Shown piece after piece: positions 18,301-29,783 of a stretch of 64,000 nucleotides of DNA. Position 1 is the stretch's first letter. Every line of letters starts with the position of its first letter. The stretch spans positions 1-64,000 of the forward strand of contig JADJPH010000111.1 in the NCBI GenBank assembly GCA_016713335.1, given 5' to 3'. The notes under the pieces were generated by a model that saw nothing but the letters and a program-made list of their open reading frames with translations, did not search any database and was not told where the DNA came from. The translations under genes were made by a program, and so were the position numbers. The stretch comes from Candidatus Fredericiella danica. Its GTDB lineage: Bacteria; Chloroflexota; Anaerolineae; Caldilineales; Caldilineaceae.

Positions 18301-18830
18301 AATGGTGCATTCCGCTGGAAACCCCTGGTCCCTTTGCATGGACGTTCTGGTATCCTGCGCGCTACACGTTGGGTGACCAACAAAGCGAAGTGTCTGCACG
18401 CCTGGAGTCTGATTCACGCCGAATCGATGGCGCCTGCCCAGACGCAGAGCCACCATCACTGACCGCGCTCGACATCGTTTCCGATGGCAATCTGGCCACA
18501 AACGCTCCGCCTGACCGCCCGTTCGAAATTCAACTTGGCGTCATAGATCACGGGCCGAGTTGTGCAGGCATCAAGTCGGTGCATTTGGACTACCGCCTTG
18601 CCGATGGTGACTGGATCAAATCCGGGTTGAATCAGGTGGATGGGAACTATGTTGCAACCATGCCTGCCCAGCCGGCAGATAGCATCGTTTCCCTGCGCGT
18701 GACCGTCACCGACGTAAAGGACAACCGGCTCATCTACACGGCTGAACCGGCATTTCAAGTCGCACCCATGCTCGCCGTGCCGGCTGAGACTTCGCTACAC
18801 TTTCTCCCGACGATCGGTTTCGAACCGTAA
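15313..18830 (+). CDS. Secreted S8 subtilisin-like protease, array copy 1 (two frameshifts)
   Basis: GTG start at 15313 after AAGGAGA, giving a signal peptide ending LFAQ. About 1,170 residues: Inhibitor_I9-type prodomain (RLIVLLDGAPLATLV ... NRNFVYLLNGVAL), then the S8 domain with catalytic Asp235 (AIIDTGIDYTHPDLGG), His in GTHVAGIVA, oxyanion Asn in AAGNWGP and Ser in SGTSMAAPHVAG. The remaining 700 residues are beta-rich, unassigned, with a final Ig-like segment and the tail ETSLHFLPTIGFEP. Breaks: two bases lost near 16123-16130 at the His motif, and two C's lost near 16690-16706 after KQLH; both sides align to the sister genes. Extracellular protein degradation is the likely role. Confidence 0.88.
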
Positions 18831-18906
18831 ACGGGCGTGAGACAAGACGGAGTCCCCAGTCTAGAAGTGCATAGTCCATTCGACAATCGTTCAAGGAGAT
18901 CTGCCC

Positions 18907-21900
18907 GTGTTCGCATCGCACCCCCAATTGCGCTTGTTTGTATTCGTCATTGCCGTTCTCAGCCTCTGTGTGGCGACTGCGATCCTTTCGCCCGTCACGC
19001 TGTTTGCACAGGATGCCCCGCCCCAGGCGCCCGGCGCCAGCCCGGAACCGAACAACGCGGCATCGGACATCCAGGGCGTCTTCTGGGACACACCGCCTCA
19101 GTCGCCCACCATTCTCCGGCTGCGCGACCGTGTCGAATTAATCCCGGGTCCCGCTGACCCGGTGCGCCTGATCGTGCTCCTCGACGGCGCACCCCTGACC
19201 ACACTCGTCGCACGCCCTAAGTATGATGATGCCGGCGAATTGAGCACAGCCGCGGTCGCGACGGTCGATGTCGCCGCCATACACCGGCAGCAAGCCGTCC
19301 TCGCGGCACAACAGGCGCAGTTCATCGCCAACGCTGAGGCCGCCGGGGTAGAAGTGCAGGTCAACCGCAACTTCGTCTACCTGCTCAACGGGGTTGCCCT
19401 CACCGCCAAGGCCGGCGCCATGGCGACCCTCCGGTCACAGCCGGGCGTGATCGGCCTCTACCCTGACTACAAGGTCCAAGCCGAACTACTGGACAGTGTC
19501 CCGCTGGTCGGCGCCCCACGGTCTGGCAGCGACACGCCAATGGGCTCCCGGTCACCGGTGAAGGCATCGACGTCGCCATCATCGACACGGGCATCGACTA
19601 CACCCATCCCGACCTCGGCGGCTGCTTCGGCATTGGCTGCCGCGTCGCCGGCGGTTGGGATTTCTACAACAATGACGGCGACCCCATGGATGACCATAGC
19701 CATGGCACCCATGTCGCCGGCATCGTTGCGGCCAGCGGCGCCATCACGGGCGTCGCCCCGTCGGCCCACCTGTGGGCCTTTAAGGTGCTGGATGCGGGTG
19801 GATACGGTTACGCCAGCACCATCATCGCAGGCATCGAACGAACCGCTGACCTGGATGGAGATCCGATCACGGTCGACCCCGCGGACGTTGCCAACATTAG
19901 CCTGGGCGGTTATGGCACTCCCGACGACCCCATGAGCCTGGCAGTGGATGCTGCGGTAGACAGTGGCGTCGTCATCGCCGTTGCGGCCGGCAACAGTGGC
20001 CCATCTGCAGGTTCGCTCTTGTCGCCCGGAGTTGCCCGCAAAGCAATCACAGTCGCCGCTAGCAGCAAGGGGGACTATATTGCCTGGTTCAGCTCACATG
20101 GTCCGGTCACGAACTATGATTCACTCCTGAAACCAGACATCACCGCCCCGGGCGTCTCGATTAACTCAACCGTGCCCAATGCCGGCTACGACGCCTTCAG
20201 TGGCACAAGCATGGCAGCGCCACATGTGGCCGGCGCAGTGGCGCTGCTCAAGCAACTCCATCCCAACTGGTCGCCTCTGCGGATCAAGAGCAATCTGATG
20301 AATACAGCGCTGGATCTGGGCATCGATCTCTTTGCCCAGGGCAGTGGCAGGCTTCAAGTGGCCGAGGCGGCGTCTGCCCCATTGTTGGTGATGCCTGCCT
20401 CCATCGACCTGGGACGCGCCGGTGTAAACGATCCGGCCTGGCAGGTGAGCGAACCGATTACAATCGTCAATCGCACGTCGTCATCGGCCACCTATAGCCT
20501 GACGATCTCGGCGACGCTACCGGCAGAGGTGGTTGCCGAATTGACGGAGACGTCCGTCACGGTCGAACCGGGCAAAAGCCACGCGGTGCGGCTGATCCTG
20601 CATTGGGCGCCCGGCGCTACCGGCCCGGCAGCGTTGCCGGATCCGGACGAACTTGCGATCGGCGCCGTGCAGGTGCGAAACGGCGAGACTGTCGCTGAGT
20701 CACGTTTTGCGCTCTCGCTCACCGGCCAGTTACTGATTCGTAGCAACGCATCGTATGGAGTGGTGGTGGTTCACAACGACAAGATCGCGCGCAGCGCCGG
20801 CGGCTACTTCTATTGGGGTTACCCCGTCATCATGCGACTGCCACTCGGTGTCTATGATGTCATGGCTTCATTCTCAGACACCGGAACCCCCAGTGCACCT
20901 TTCCCGGCGCACAGAACAGTCACGTGGGTTGTGAATGAAGGGATTGTGGTCAATGGCGTTACCGAAATTACCATCGATCCGATCGGCGCAAGGAATGCAA
21001 TTTCCTTGCACACGTCGGCGGGGAGTGCATCTGCCGCTGTCACACACGCCTATTCCGCGCTGTCGCATCCGGACCACCAGGTTGCGCTCGTGGAGGCCAA
21101 CGAACTCGTCGGCGACGAGCTGCTGAGCCGCGTCTCAAACGCATCCTCAGCCTATCGGCTCGAGGCGCACACCTTTTCCCAGGCGTTCGGTCGCACCTTT
21201 GCCTGGTACGAAGGTTACTTCCGGCAGGAAGGTGTCCAGGGCGGTGTAATGCTGGAGCCAAACCCAGGCCTGCTGCGACACAAGGTAGTGCAAATGGCGC
21301 CGGCAGGCATCGATGTCGCGTTCCGGGTTGAGCGTTGCGTGCGCCCCTATTGGCCAGGCGTCCAGGCAGCCCCAAACGTCTGCCTACCAATCCTGGCAAA
21401 CACCCAACTACCCTACGTCGCCGATCTATATGTGGCGCCGATCCTGGACGACGCGGTGCTGCAGATGAGCAGCTACCGAGTGTACAAGGCCGCAAATAGG
21501 CCCTACTTCTATGCCCTCCCCACCTTCTTGGGACCCGACATGACCATGCGCGAAGATGGCACGTTGCGCATCTATGCCACCGATGCCCTTACCCTGACGC
21601 CGGTCCTCACGACCACGTCTGATCTCATTCCAATCGGCGCCGCGCCCCCAGTGTGGGCAGGGACGGTGAGTGTGGACGAAGGTTTGGTCTGTATAGCAGC
21701 GCCGCGCCCGGGCAACTCCATCCAACGCGCCCCCTTCGTGCTGCGATCACAGGTCGCAACCGTACCCATTACAGACACCTACGATATCGTTGAAGGCGTT
21801 CCCTTCTCTCTAGGCAGAGGAGCGAACACGATCATTGCGGGAAAGCTATACTTCAGCAGTGTGTCCCCCAATTGCTACTACCTCGATCCGAACAATCCGG

Positions 21901-22403
21901 GCGCATACACACTGCACGTTGGCTATCCACATCCGTATACGATCAACGGCAAATCCGCCGGTATCGCCGCCGACCTGGACTTTGATACAACTCGCCTCGG
22001 AGGATCTTGCCCCGACGCGGATCCCCCCATTCTGACGGGTCTCGACCTCGTGGTCGCTGGCAATCTGCAGTTTGCCGCACCCCCGGCGAAGCCATTTGAG
22101 GTGCAGTTCACCGTCGCTGACCTCGGTCCGGATTGCAAACGCGTGGCATCCGTACAACTCGAATACAAGACGGCCTCCACCTGGTCTGTCATCCCCACGC
22201 AGGTAACCAATGGCGCCTATGTTGCCAGATTCCCTGCGCTGCCGTTGGGAACGACCGTGTCGTTGCGAGTGATTGTCACCGACGGTGCAGGCAACCGGCT
22301 TACATACACCGCCGACCCTGCGTTTTCAGTGGACAAACCGCTGACGGTTCCTGCTGAAACCTCATTCCAGTTCTTGCCCGCGATGGGCAACCGGCGGTAT
22401 TGA
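18907..22403 (+). CDS. Secreted S8 subtilisin-like protease, array copy 2 (one frameshift)
   Basis: GTG at 18907 after AAGGAGA; signal peptide MFASHPQLRLFVFVIAVLSL ending LFAQ. Same layout as copy 1: I9 prodomain, S8 domain (IIDTGIDYTHPDLGGCFG read in the shifted frame, DDHSHGTHVAG, AAGNSGP, SGTSMAAPHVAG), long beta-rich C-terminal region, tail ETSFQFLPAMGNRRY. The only break is near 19515 where GCCCCACGG should have one more C (GAPTVWQ in the sisters); bridged, the product is about 1,165 residues. The C-terminal region (LGVYDVMASF, RCVRPYWPGVQAAPNVC) is closer to copy 4 than to copies 3 and 5. Confidence 0.88.
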
Positions 22404-22476
22404 GCAGCGGCCAGCATAACCTGCCGTCCGTTACGGTTCGCCAGAGATTTGGACACTTAACCAAGGAGAGTCGCCA

Positions 22477-25400
22477 GTGACCTTGCCACACCCCCAATTG
22501 CGGTTAATCGCTATTACCATCGCTGCCTTCAGTCTGGCTGTCGTGCTCCTTCTGCCCGCAGGCCTGTACGCACAAGACGCGGCACAAGGACCAGGTCCCA
22601 TCGGAGATCCGAACAGCACAACCAGTACGCCTGCCCTTGCCGATCCAGTCATGCAGGGCGTCTACTGGGACACGCCACCCCAGACGCCCACCATCTTACG
22701 CCTGGGGGACAGGTCCGAAATCATCCCCGGCCCCGACGACCCGGTGCGCCTGATCGTCCTTCTGGACGCCGCCCCGCTGGTCACCCTGGTCACCCGGCCA
22801 AAATCCGACGAAATGGGCAGCCTGAACACAGCCACTGTCGCAACGGTGGACGCTACCGCCATGCGTCGCCAACAGGAGGTGCTGGCTGCCCAGCAGGCGC
22901 AGTTCGTCGCTAATGCCCAGGCGGCCGGTGTAGAAGTACAGGTCAACCGCAACTTCGTCTATCTGCTCAACGGCGTGGCTCTTTCCACCAAAGCCGGCGG
23001 CATCCCCACCCTGAGAAGTCTGCCCGGCGTCACCGGCGTCTTCCCCGACTATCTGGTCAAGGCCGACCTCAAAGAGAGCGTGCCGCTAGTCGGCGCCCCT
23101 ACCGTCTGGCAACTGCACGATGCCGATGGACTCCCAGTAACCGGCGAAGGCATCGACGTCGCCATCATCGACACCGGGATCGACTACACCCACCCCGATC
23201 TCGGCGGCTGCTTTGGCCCAACTTGTCGTGTCCGCGGCGGCTATGACTTTTGGAATAACGACGCAGATCCGTTCGACGACCATAACCACGGCACGCACGT
23301 GGCAGGCATTGTCGCGGCCCGCGGTGTTTTCACCGGAGTGGCCCCAGGGGCGAATCTCTGGGCGATCAAGGTGCTGAGCGGCGGAGGGTATGGGTTTTCA
23401 AGCACGGTCATTGCCGGTGTTGAGCGCGCCGCCGACCTCGACGGGGACCCGCTCACCGTTGACCCTGCGGACGTCGCCAATATGAGTCTCGGCGGCTCCG
23501 GCAATCCGGATGACCCCAAAAGCCTGGCGGTCGATGCCGCAGTGGATGCCGGCGTCGTGATGGCGGTTGCCGCCGGAAATTATGGACCCTACTCGGGTTC
23601 AATCATCTCACCGGGAACCGCACGCAAGGCCATCACGGTTGCAGCCAGCGACAAAGAGGATCATATTGCCGGCTTCAGTTCGCGAGGACCTATCCCAGGT
23701 TACCCCTCAGTCCCCAAGCCCGATATCACGGCCCCAGGGGTCGCAATCACTTCCAGTATTCCTACGGCACAGTATGCTGCCTATAGCGGCACCAGCATGG
23801 CCGCGCCCCACGTCGCCGGCGCAGCGGCGCTATTGATGCAGTTACACCCCGATTGGCCGCCGCACTACATCAAGAGCATTCTGATGAACAGCGCACTGGA
23901 TCTGGGCGAATCCATCTACGCCCAGGGGGCGGGACGCCTTCAGGTGAACAAGGCTGCAACTGCGTCAATGCTCGTGCTCCCGGCGACAAGCGACCTCGGC
24001 AGCGCCGATGCCGATGACCCTGCCTGGCAAATCAGCCAGCCAATCACCGTGGTCAATCTATTGACCTCGGCGGCCACCTTTAGCTTCACGATTTCAGCGA
24101 CCATCCCGGCTGGGTTGATCGCTGAACTGGATGAAGAGGCGATGACGATCGAACCCGGCAAGAGCGGCGTCGTGCACCTGAACCTGCGGTGGGCGCCAGA
24201 CGGGGTGGAGGCTGCAGCTGCCGCGCTCGCCGATGGCGTCCTCCGCGGTAGCGTATTGGTGCAACAGGGCGCAGCCACGTCGGAGTCACGTTTTGCGCTT
24301 GCCGTCTACGGCAACTTGACCATCCGCGTGGGCGACCCAGCGGATTGGGTGCTGGTCTTCAATGAAGACACACAGAGATTGACACGGTTGCTCAATCCCT
24401 GCTGCGCCTTCACGCTGCAACTGCCTTTTGGCGCCTACGACATTGTTGCTGCGTTTCCCCAGGCGCAGTCAGATGACGCCGCTGCCACCGTCACCACGCC
24501 GGCCTGGGTCATTCTCGAAGACGTGCCCTTGGGACGGCACCATCGGGTCGTCATCGATCGCAGCCAGGCGCTCCATACCGTCATCTTCGAACCCCCGGCG
24601 GGCGGGACAACACCGGCAGCCAGGACGACGCTCTTTACCCTCCTGGCCAATCTGGACAGCCGGGTCGCGATCTACGACATGCGGACGTACACGTACACTG
24701 CTGTGGCGCTTCAATACTCCGATATGTCACCGGCCTACCAGCTTGAGGCGCGCACCTTTGCGCGCACTTTCGACAAGACCTTCACCTGGTACGAAGCCTA
24801 CTTCAAGCAAACGGGTCTCCAGAGTGACCTGCGATTGGCGCAAAACGTAGAATCGCTGACGCGCAAAGTCTTCGAAATCACATCTGGGGTTTTCGACAGG
24901 GCGCAAGAGATCGAGCGCTGCGTCGCAATCCACTGGCCCGATGGCGCCACCCTGCCGTCACAATGCGAAACCCTGGTCACTACTTCTGGCTTTCCCTATG
25001 TCGAGGCGCGCTACATGGCGCCCACACCACCCGACGCGATGCTGCGATCTACCTCCTACCGCCTCCATGGTCCTCTACGCACGCAATCCACCCCGTTGCT
25101 TGCGGCAGCCAGCGAGGCGGGGGTCCCGGATGCCGGTAGCCTGCCGTCGGATGACCCCCTTCCACCGCCGGTGATTCCGATCTTGCCCAGCGTCGAGTAT
25201 TGGGATGCACTCATCGGCCCGGACATTTCGGTCACCGAAAATGGGCAATTGCGCCTGTTTGGAACTGAGCACATCACCGTGACGCAGGTCTTCACCACCA
25301 ATTCAGGCCACGTCCCCCTTGGGGCGCCGCCGCCAATCTGGCTTGGCGAAACAAAACCGTACACCACGGGAGTCTGTTTCTCCGTGCCACGCAATGGCTA

Positions 25401-26085
25401 CGATGGCATCCCAACGCCGTTCGCCATGCGTTCACAAGCCGGCAGCATCATGTTGTACCGATACTACACCTGGTATCCATCCAGCATTCCTTTTGTATTG
25501 ACAAGAGAGGGTACGCTGATTCGTTCCGGCTCGATGAGTTTCCCAACCACGCGCTCTGAAAGCTGTGTCTACCTGCCAACACCCGATGCGTACTCCGCAA
25601 CCTTTACCTATCCCCGGCCTTACAGTGTAACGGGCAGAGCCGCGAATGTGACCGCACAGCTTGGATTTGACACCCGGCGTCTGAACGCGGCGTGCCCTGA
25701 TGCAGAACCACCGTCACTCACTGCGCTCGAACTAATGGCAGATGGCAACCTTCAGACCCATGCGCCGCCGGGCAAACCCTTCACGATCCTACTCGGGGCC
25801 GCCGACCGCGGTGCAGAATGTGCGCGCGTGGCCTCGGTGCTTCTCGAATATCAGACGACCACTGGCTGGAACGCCGTCCCATTGCAGCAGGTGGATGGCT
25901 ATTACACCGGTGAGATGCCGGCGTTGCCGGCAGGACAACCGCTCTCACTCAGAGTGACCGTCATCGATGGCGAAGGCAATTGGCTGATCTACCGGGCGGA
26001 ACCGGCGTTCGAAGTTGCGCCGGCGCCGGCATTGCCGTCAGAAACGTCGTTCACTTTCTTGCCGGATGTAATGAATCGGCGCTAA
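22477..26085 (+). CDS. Secreted S8 subtilisin-like protease, array copy 3 (intact, 1202 aa)
   Basis: Uninterrupted 1,202 residues from GTG 22477 (AAGGAGA box). Signal peptide MTLPHPQLRLIAITIAAFSL ending LYAQ. I9 prodomain about residues 85-200. Catalytic triad Asp232, His271 and Ser440, oxyanion Asn368 (AAGNYGP). A conserved Cys pair (GGCFGPTCRVRGG) follows the Asp motif, possibly a disulfide. The region after residue 480 contains LNPCCAFTLQLPFGAYDIVA, RCVAIHWPDG, CPDAEPPSLTALEL and an Ig-like end, with tail ETSFTFLPDVMNRR. The last 85 codons are almost identical to copy 5, and the similarity continues 41 bases past the stop. Secreted serine endopeptidase; target proteins unknown. Confidence 0.93.
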   Translation: MTLPHPQLRLIAITIAAFSLAVVLLLPAGLYAQDAAQGPGPIGDPNSTTSTPALADPVMQGVYWDTPPQTPTILRLGDRSEIIPGPDDPVRLIVLLDAAPLVTLVTRPKSDEMGSLNTATVATVDATAMRRQQEVLAAQQAQFVANAQAAGVEVQVNRNFVYLLNGVALSTKAGGIPTLRSLPGVTGVFPDYLVKADLKESVPLVGAPTVWQLHDADGLPVTGEGIDVAIIDTGIDYTHPDLGGCFGPTCRVRGGYDFWNNDADPFDDHNHGTHVAGIVAARGVFTGVAPGANLWAIKVLSGGGYGFSSTVIAGVERAADLDGDPLTVDPADVANMSLGGSGNPDDPKSLAVDAAVDAGVVMAVAAGNYGPYSGSIISPGTARKAITVAASDKEDHIAGFSSRGPIPGYPSVPKPDITAPGVAITSSIPTAQYAAYSGTSMAAPHVAGAAALLMQLHPDWPPHYIKSILMNSALDLGESIYAQGAGRLQVNKAATASMLVLPATSDLGSADADDPAWQISQPITVVNLLTSAATFSFTISATIPAGLIAELDEEAMTIEPGKSGVVHLNLRWAPDGVEAAAAALADGVLRGSVLVQQGAATSESRFALAVYGNLTIRVGDPADWVLVFNEDTQRLTRLLNPCCAFTLQLPFGAYDIVAAFPQAQSDDAAATVTTPAWVILEDVPLGRHHRVVIDRSQALHTVIFEPPAGGTTPAARTTLFTLLANLDSRVAIYDMRTYTYTAVALQYSDMSPAYQLEARTFARTFDKTFTWYEAYFKQTGLQSDLRLAQNVESLTRKVFEITSGVFDRAQEIERCVAIHWPDGATLPSQCETLVTTSGFPYVEARYMAPTPPDAMLRSTSYRLHGPLRTQSTPLLAAASEAGVPDAGSLPSDDPLPPPVIPILPSVEYWDALIGPDISVTENGQLRLFGTEHITVTQVFTTNSGHVPLGAPPPIWLGETKPYTTGVCFSVPRNGYDGIPTPFAMRSQAGSIMLYRYYTWYPSSIPFVLTREGTLIRSGSMSFPTTRSESCVYLPTPDAYSATFTYPRPYSVTGRAANVTAQLGFDTRRLNAACPDAEPPSLTALELMADGNLQTHAPPGKPFTILLGAADRGAECARVASVLLEYQTTTGWNAVPLQQVDGYYTGEMPALPAGQPLSLRVTVIDGEGNWLIYRAEPAFEVAPAPALPSETSFTFLPDVMNRR

Positions 26086-26126
26086 TAGGCGCCACCCGCG
26101 CTGGGCAGCGCCGCCAAGAAGGTCGC
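25831..26126 (+). repeat. 296-bp direct repeat, copy A (3' end of protease 3 and flank)
   Basis: Base-for-base collinear, without gaps, with 33105-33400 and about 90% or more identical by eye. It covers the last ~85 codons of protease 3, its stop, and 41 bases of flank that correspond to the end of the photolyase gene at the other copy. Similarity stops abruptly after GGTCGC. Confidence 0.85.
26086..26126 (-). pseudogene. 41-bp remnant of the photolyase 3' end between proteases 3 and 4
   Basis: Read on the reverse strand this flank codes ATFLAALPSAGGAY followed by TAG, against AATFLAALPGAGGAY-stop in the photolyase at 33356. The stop overlaps the protease 3 stop exactly as in the full gene pair at 33356-33359. 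It is a scar of duplication or gene conversion, not a functional gene. Confidence 0.85.
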
Positions 26127-26215
26127 CGATCCGGTAATGTAGGGTGCCGGAACCGTCTGGCATCCGTAGTTCAGGAATCCATATATAGTTAGGCCGCTAC
26201 CAAGGAGACTTGCCA

Positions 26216-29200
26216 GTGCTCGCACAACACCCCCAATTGCGTTCCTTAGCCGTCGCTGCCGCCGTCATCGTCGTCATGGCTGTTGCGCTCGTCTTGCCAA
26301 CGCATTTACACGCTCAGAGTACTACGCCGGCGGCGCCGGGCGCCCTGCTTGACCCTGCTGCACCCAGGGCCACGTCTGACGACGCGGATCCGGTATCGCA
26401 GGGCGTCTACTGGGATACACCACCTCATTCGCCTACCATCCTGCGTCTCCGCAACCACATTCAGATTATCCCGGGTCCCGAAGACCAGGTGCGCATGATC
26501 GTGCTGCTCGACGGCGCGCCCCTTTCCACCCTGGTCACCCGCCCCAAGTTCGATGAGGCGGACGAACTGAGCGCAGCCTCCGTCGCCACTGTTGACGCGG
26601 CCGCCATGCGCCAGCAGCAGGCCATGCTCGCCGCACAACAGGCGCAGTTCATCGCAGGCGCCCAGGCCGCGGGCGTTGAGGTCCAGGTCAATCGCAACTT
26701 TGTCTACCTGCTGAACGGCGTCGCCGTATCCACCAAAGCCGGTGCAGTGGCAACGCTCCGCTCACTTCCGGGTGTGACGAGCCTCTACCCCGATTACAGG
26801 GTCCAGGCGGATTTACTGGAGAGTGTGCCGCTCATCGGCGCACCACTTGCCTGGCAGATGCATGATGCCAATGGGTTTCCGGTGACCGGTGAGGGCATCG
26901 ACGTCGCCATCATTGACACCGGCATCGATTACACCCATCCCGACCTTGGCGGCTGTTTTGGCATTGGCTGTCGTGTCGCGGGCGGCTGGGATTTTGAGAA
27001 CGGCGATGGCGATCCGAAGGATGACCACAACCACGGCACGCATGTCGCCGGCATCGTCGCGGCCAGCGGCGCCATTACCGGGGTTGCCCCAGCCGCCCAC
27101 TTATGGGCCTTCAAGGTGCTGGATTATGGTGGATATGGTTATGCGAGCACCATCATCGCCGGCATCGAACGAAGTGCCGATTTGGATGGGGATCCGATCA
27201 CGGTCGATCCCGCCGATGTCGCCAACATCAGCCTGGGTGGCTCTGGCAGCCCTGACGATCCGATGAGCCGGGCCGTGAACGCTGCGGTGGACGCCGGTGT
27301 CGTCGTCGCCGTTTCCGCCGGCAACAGTGGCCCCTATGACGGGTCACTGCGGTCGCCCGGCGTCGCGCAAAAGGCCATTACGGTTGCCGCCAGCGACAAG
27401 CAGGATCAAATCGCCGGGTTCAGTTCCCGCGGTCCGGTCAGAGGCTACGAATCGATGCTGAAACCGGACATCACGGCGCCCGGCGTCAGCATTACCTCAA
27501 CAGTGCGTGCGGCAAGATATCTCGCGTACAGCGGCACAAGTATGGCAGCCCCGCACGTCGCAGGCGCAGCCGCACTCCTCAAGCAACTACACCCAGGTTG
27601 GTCGCCGCTCCGGATCAAGAGCAACTTGATGAACACGGCAAAGGATCTGGGCGCATCGATTTTCACACAAGGCAGCGGACGCCTTCAGGTCGACAAGGCC
27701 ATCACGGCCCCCATGATCGTGCAGCCGGCGACGATCGACATGGGATATGTCGATTCCGGTCTTCCGGGCTGGCAGCTCAGCCAGCCCATCACGATCGTGA
27801 ACCGGTTGAGCATACCCGCAACCTACAGTCTAACGATTTCCGCAACGCTTCCGGCGCGCATTGTTGCTGAACTCAGCGATTCATCCATCACCGTGGATCC
27901 GGGCAAAAGCCGTGTGGTCAGGCTAAACCTGCACAGTGCGCTTACGGAAACAATCAGCACCGAAGTCAGCGCGCTTGATGATCTGATCATGGGAGCAGTG
28001 GTCGTCCAGAGCGCGGCAGCGACGATCAAGTCGTACTTTGCCCTGTCAATCGATGGTCAACTCACGATCCAGTTCGCCGAATCAGTGCCCTGGGTGATTG
28101 TGCACAACGACCTGATGGCAGTAACCCAGGAGGATTTTTATTTCCGGTCCACCACATTGAGGCTACCCATCGGCCACTATGATGTTGTCACTTTGTTTCC
28201 CGGAAATGGGGTCGACAAGCCGGCAGCGATGGTGGTGCGTGAAAACGTTGCCGTTTCGCGCACCACAGCGGTCCGCCTCAGCCGTTCTGACGGCACGAAC
28301 AGCATTCAATTTGTCGCAACCACTGAAAACGGCGGACCGCTGGCGGCAACGACCCTGGTCTCCAGCCTATCTCATTCGGCACATCGTGTCGCCGTCGTGG
28401 CGCAAACAAAATTCATCAGTAACACACCGTCAAGCATGTTCTCCTATGCATCGCAGGCCTATCGCATCGAGGCCCACACCAGTAGGACCGTCCCTGGCAA
28501 TGCATTGACCGTATATGACGGATACTATCGGCAAGATGGCGTAGGCGGTGATGCGAACCTGGTGCAGGATCCGGCGCGACTCCAACGCAAACTGCTGCAA
28601 CTTGCGCCGGCGGGAATGAACGCTGCGCGCACTATCGCACGCTGCGTACGACCTTATTGGTCTGATACGCCGGCCGCGCCGGCGCTATGTGCACCATTTC
28701 TCGCGAGTTCAACATTACCCCTGGTTGCTGCGCACTATATGGCGCCGATTCCTAACGATGCCGCGCCCCTTTTGACAAGCTATCGTGTGCTCGACAACGG
28801 GCATAAATGGGCCTTTGACGATCTTTTCGATATCAACGGCCCCGATATGTTGCTCGCGAAGACGGGGCGCTTCAACTCTTCGCCACCATTGGTGTCACGA
28901 CCACGCCGGTATATACAGCGACGACGGACATACTCCCGATCGGTGCAGAACCGCCGCTGTGGGCCGCGCAACTTGAACCCTCGCCAACTACCGTATGCCT
29001 GTATGCACCTCGACTAGCTGTATCGTTGGCTGGCGCTCCTTTTGTGCTGCGAACACAGACCGCATTTGTGCCCTTTTCGGAAGACCGCAATTTTCCTTAT
29101 GATGGCGTACCCTACGAGTTGAGGCGAGAAAGTGTTCTGCTTGATTCAAGCAAGGTGCGGTTCTTCACCTACCCAACCTGCCTCAACCTACCAGCAGAAG

Positions 29201-29703
29201 ACAACTATAGTCTGACATTCACCTATCCCAGGGCGTATACAGTTGCTGGTGTCAGTGCGAATGTCACGGCGCAGTTGGAATTTGATACGCGCCGCTTACA
29301 CAACGCCTGCCCCGATGCTGTTCCGCCGCAACTTACAGCCTTCGAAATCTATGCAAGTGGTAGCCTGCAGCGCCATGCGCCGCCTGGTCAGCCTTTTGAG
29401 TTGCGCTTTGATGCAAGCGATCCAGGCGGCGCATGCTCGCGCGTGGCATCGATTGCACTGGAACAAAAAACCACAGGCGCCTGGAACGCTATCCCTCTGC
29501 AGCAACAAGATGGCCATTACGTGGCAGACATGCCGGCGATGCCGGCAGGGACAGGTGTTTCACTCCGCGTGACGGCAACCGATGATGCAGGCAACCGGCT
29601 TGTCTATACTGCCGACCCGGCGTTCGCCGTCGCGCCGTCCTTGACGCTACCAGATGTCACGCCAATCCAATTCTTGCCTTACATCGGATCGCGCCAACGA
29701 TGA
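26216..29703 (+). CDS. Secreted S8 subtilisin-like protease, array copy 4 (one frameshift)
   Basis: GTG at 26216 after AAGGAGA, matching the initiation box of the sisters (an upstream in-frame TTG at 26210 is less likely). Signal peptide MLAQHPQLRSLAVAAAVIVV ending LHAQ. S8 motifs IIDTGIDYTHPDLGG, DDHNHGTHVAG, SAGNSGPYDG and SGTSMAAPHVAG are all present. The frame breaks near 28857 where CTCGCGAAG should read CTCCGCGAAG; the next frame continues DGALQLFATIGVTTTPVYTA and on to the tail VTPIQFLPYIGSRQR at 29703. About 1,160 residues. C-terminal region resembles copy 2 (RCVRPYWSDTPAAPALC). Confidence 0.87.
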
Positions 29704-29783
29704 TCAAACAGCATGTAGGACCCATCCGACCGGTTTGCCGCGAGCGACGTCGTAGTCACCCTCTCAATCAAGGAGATTTGCCC

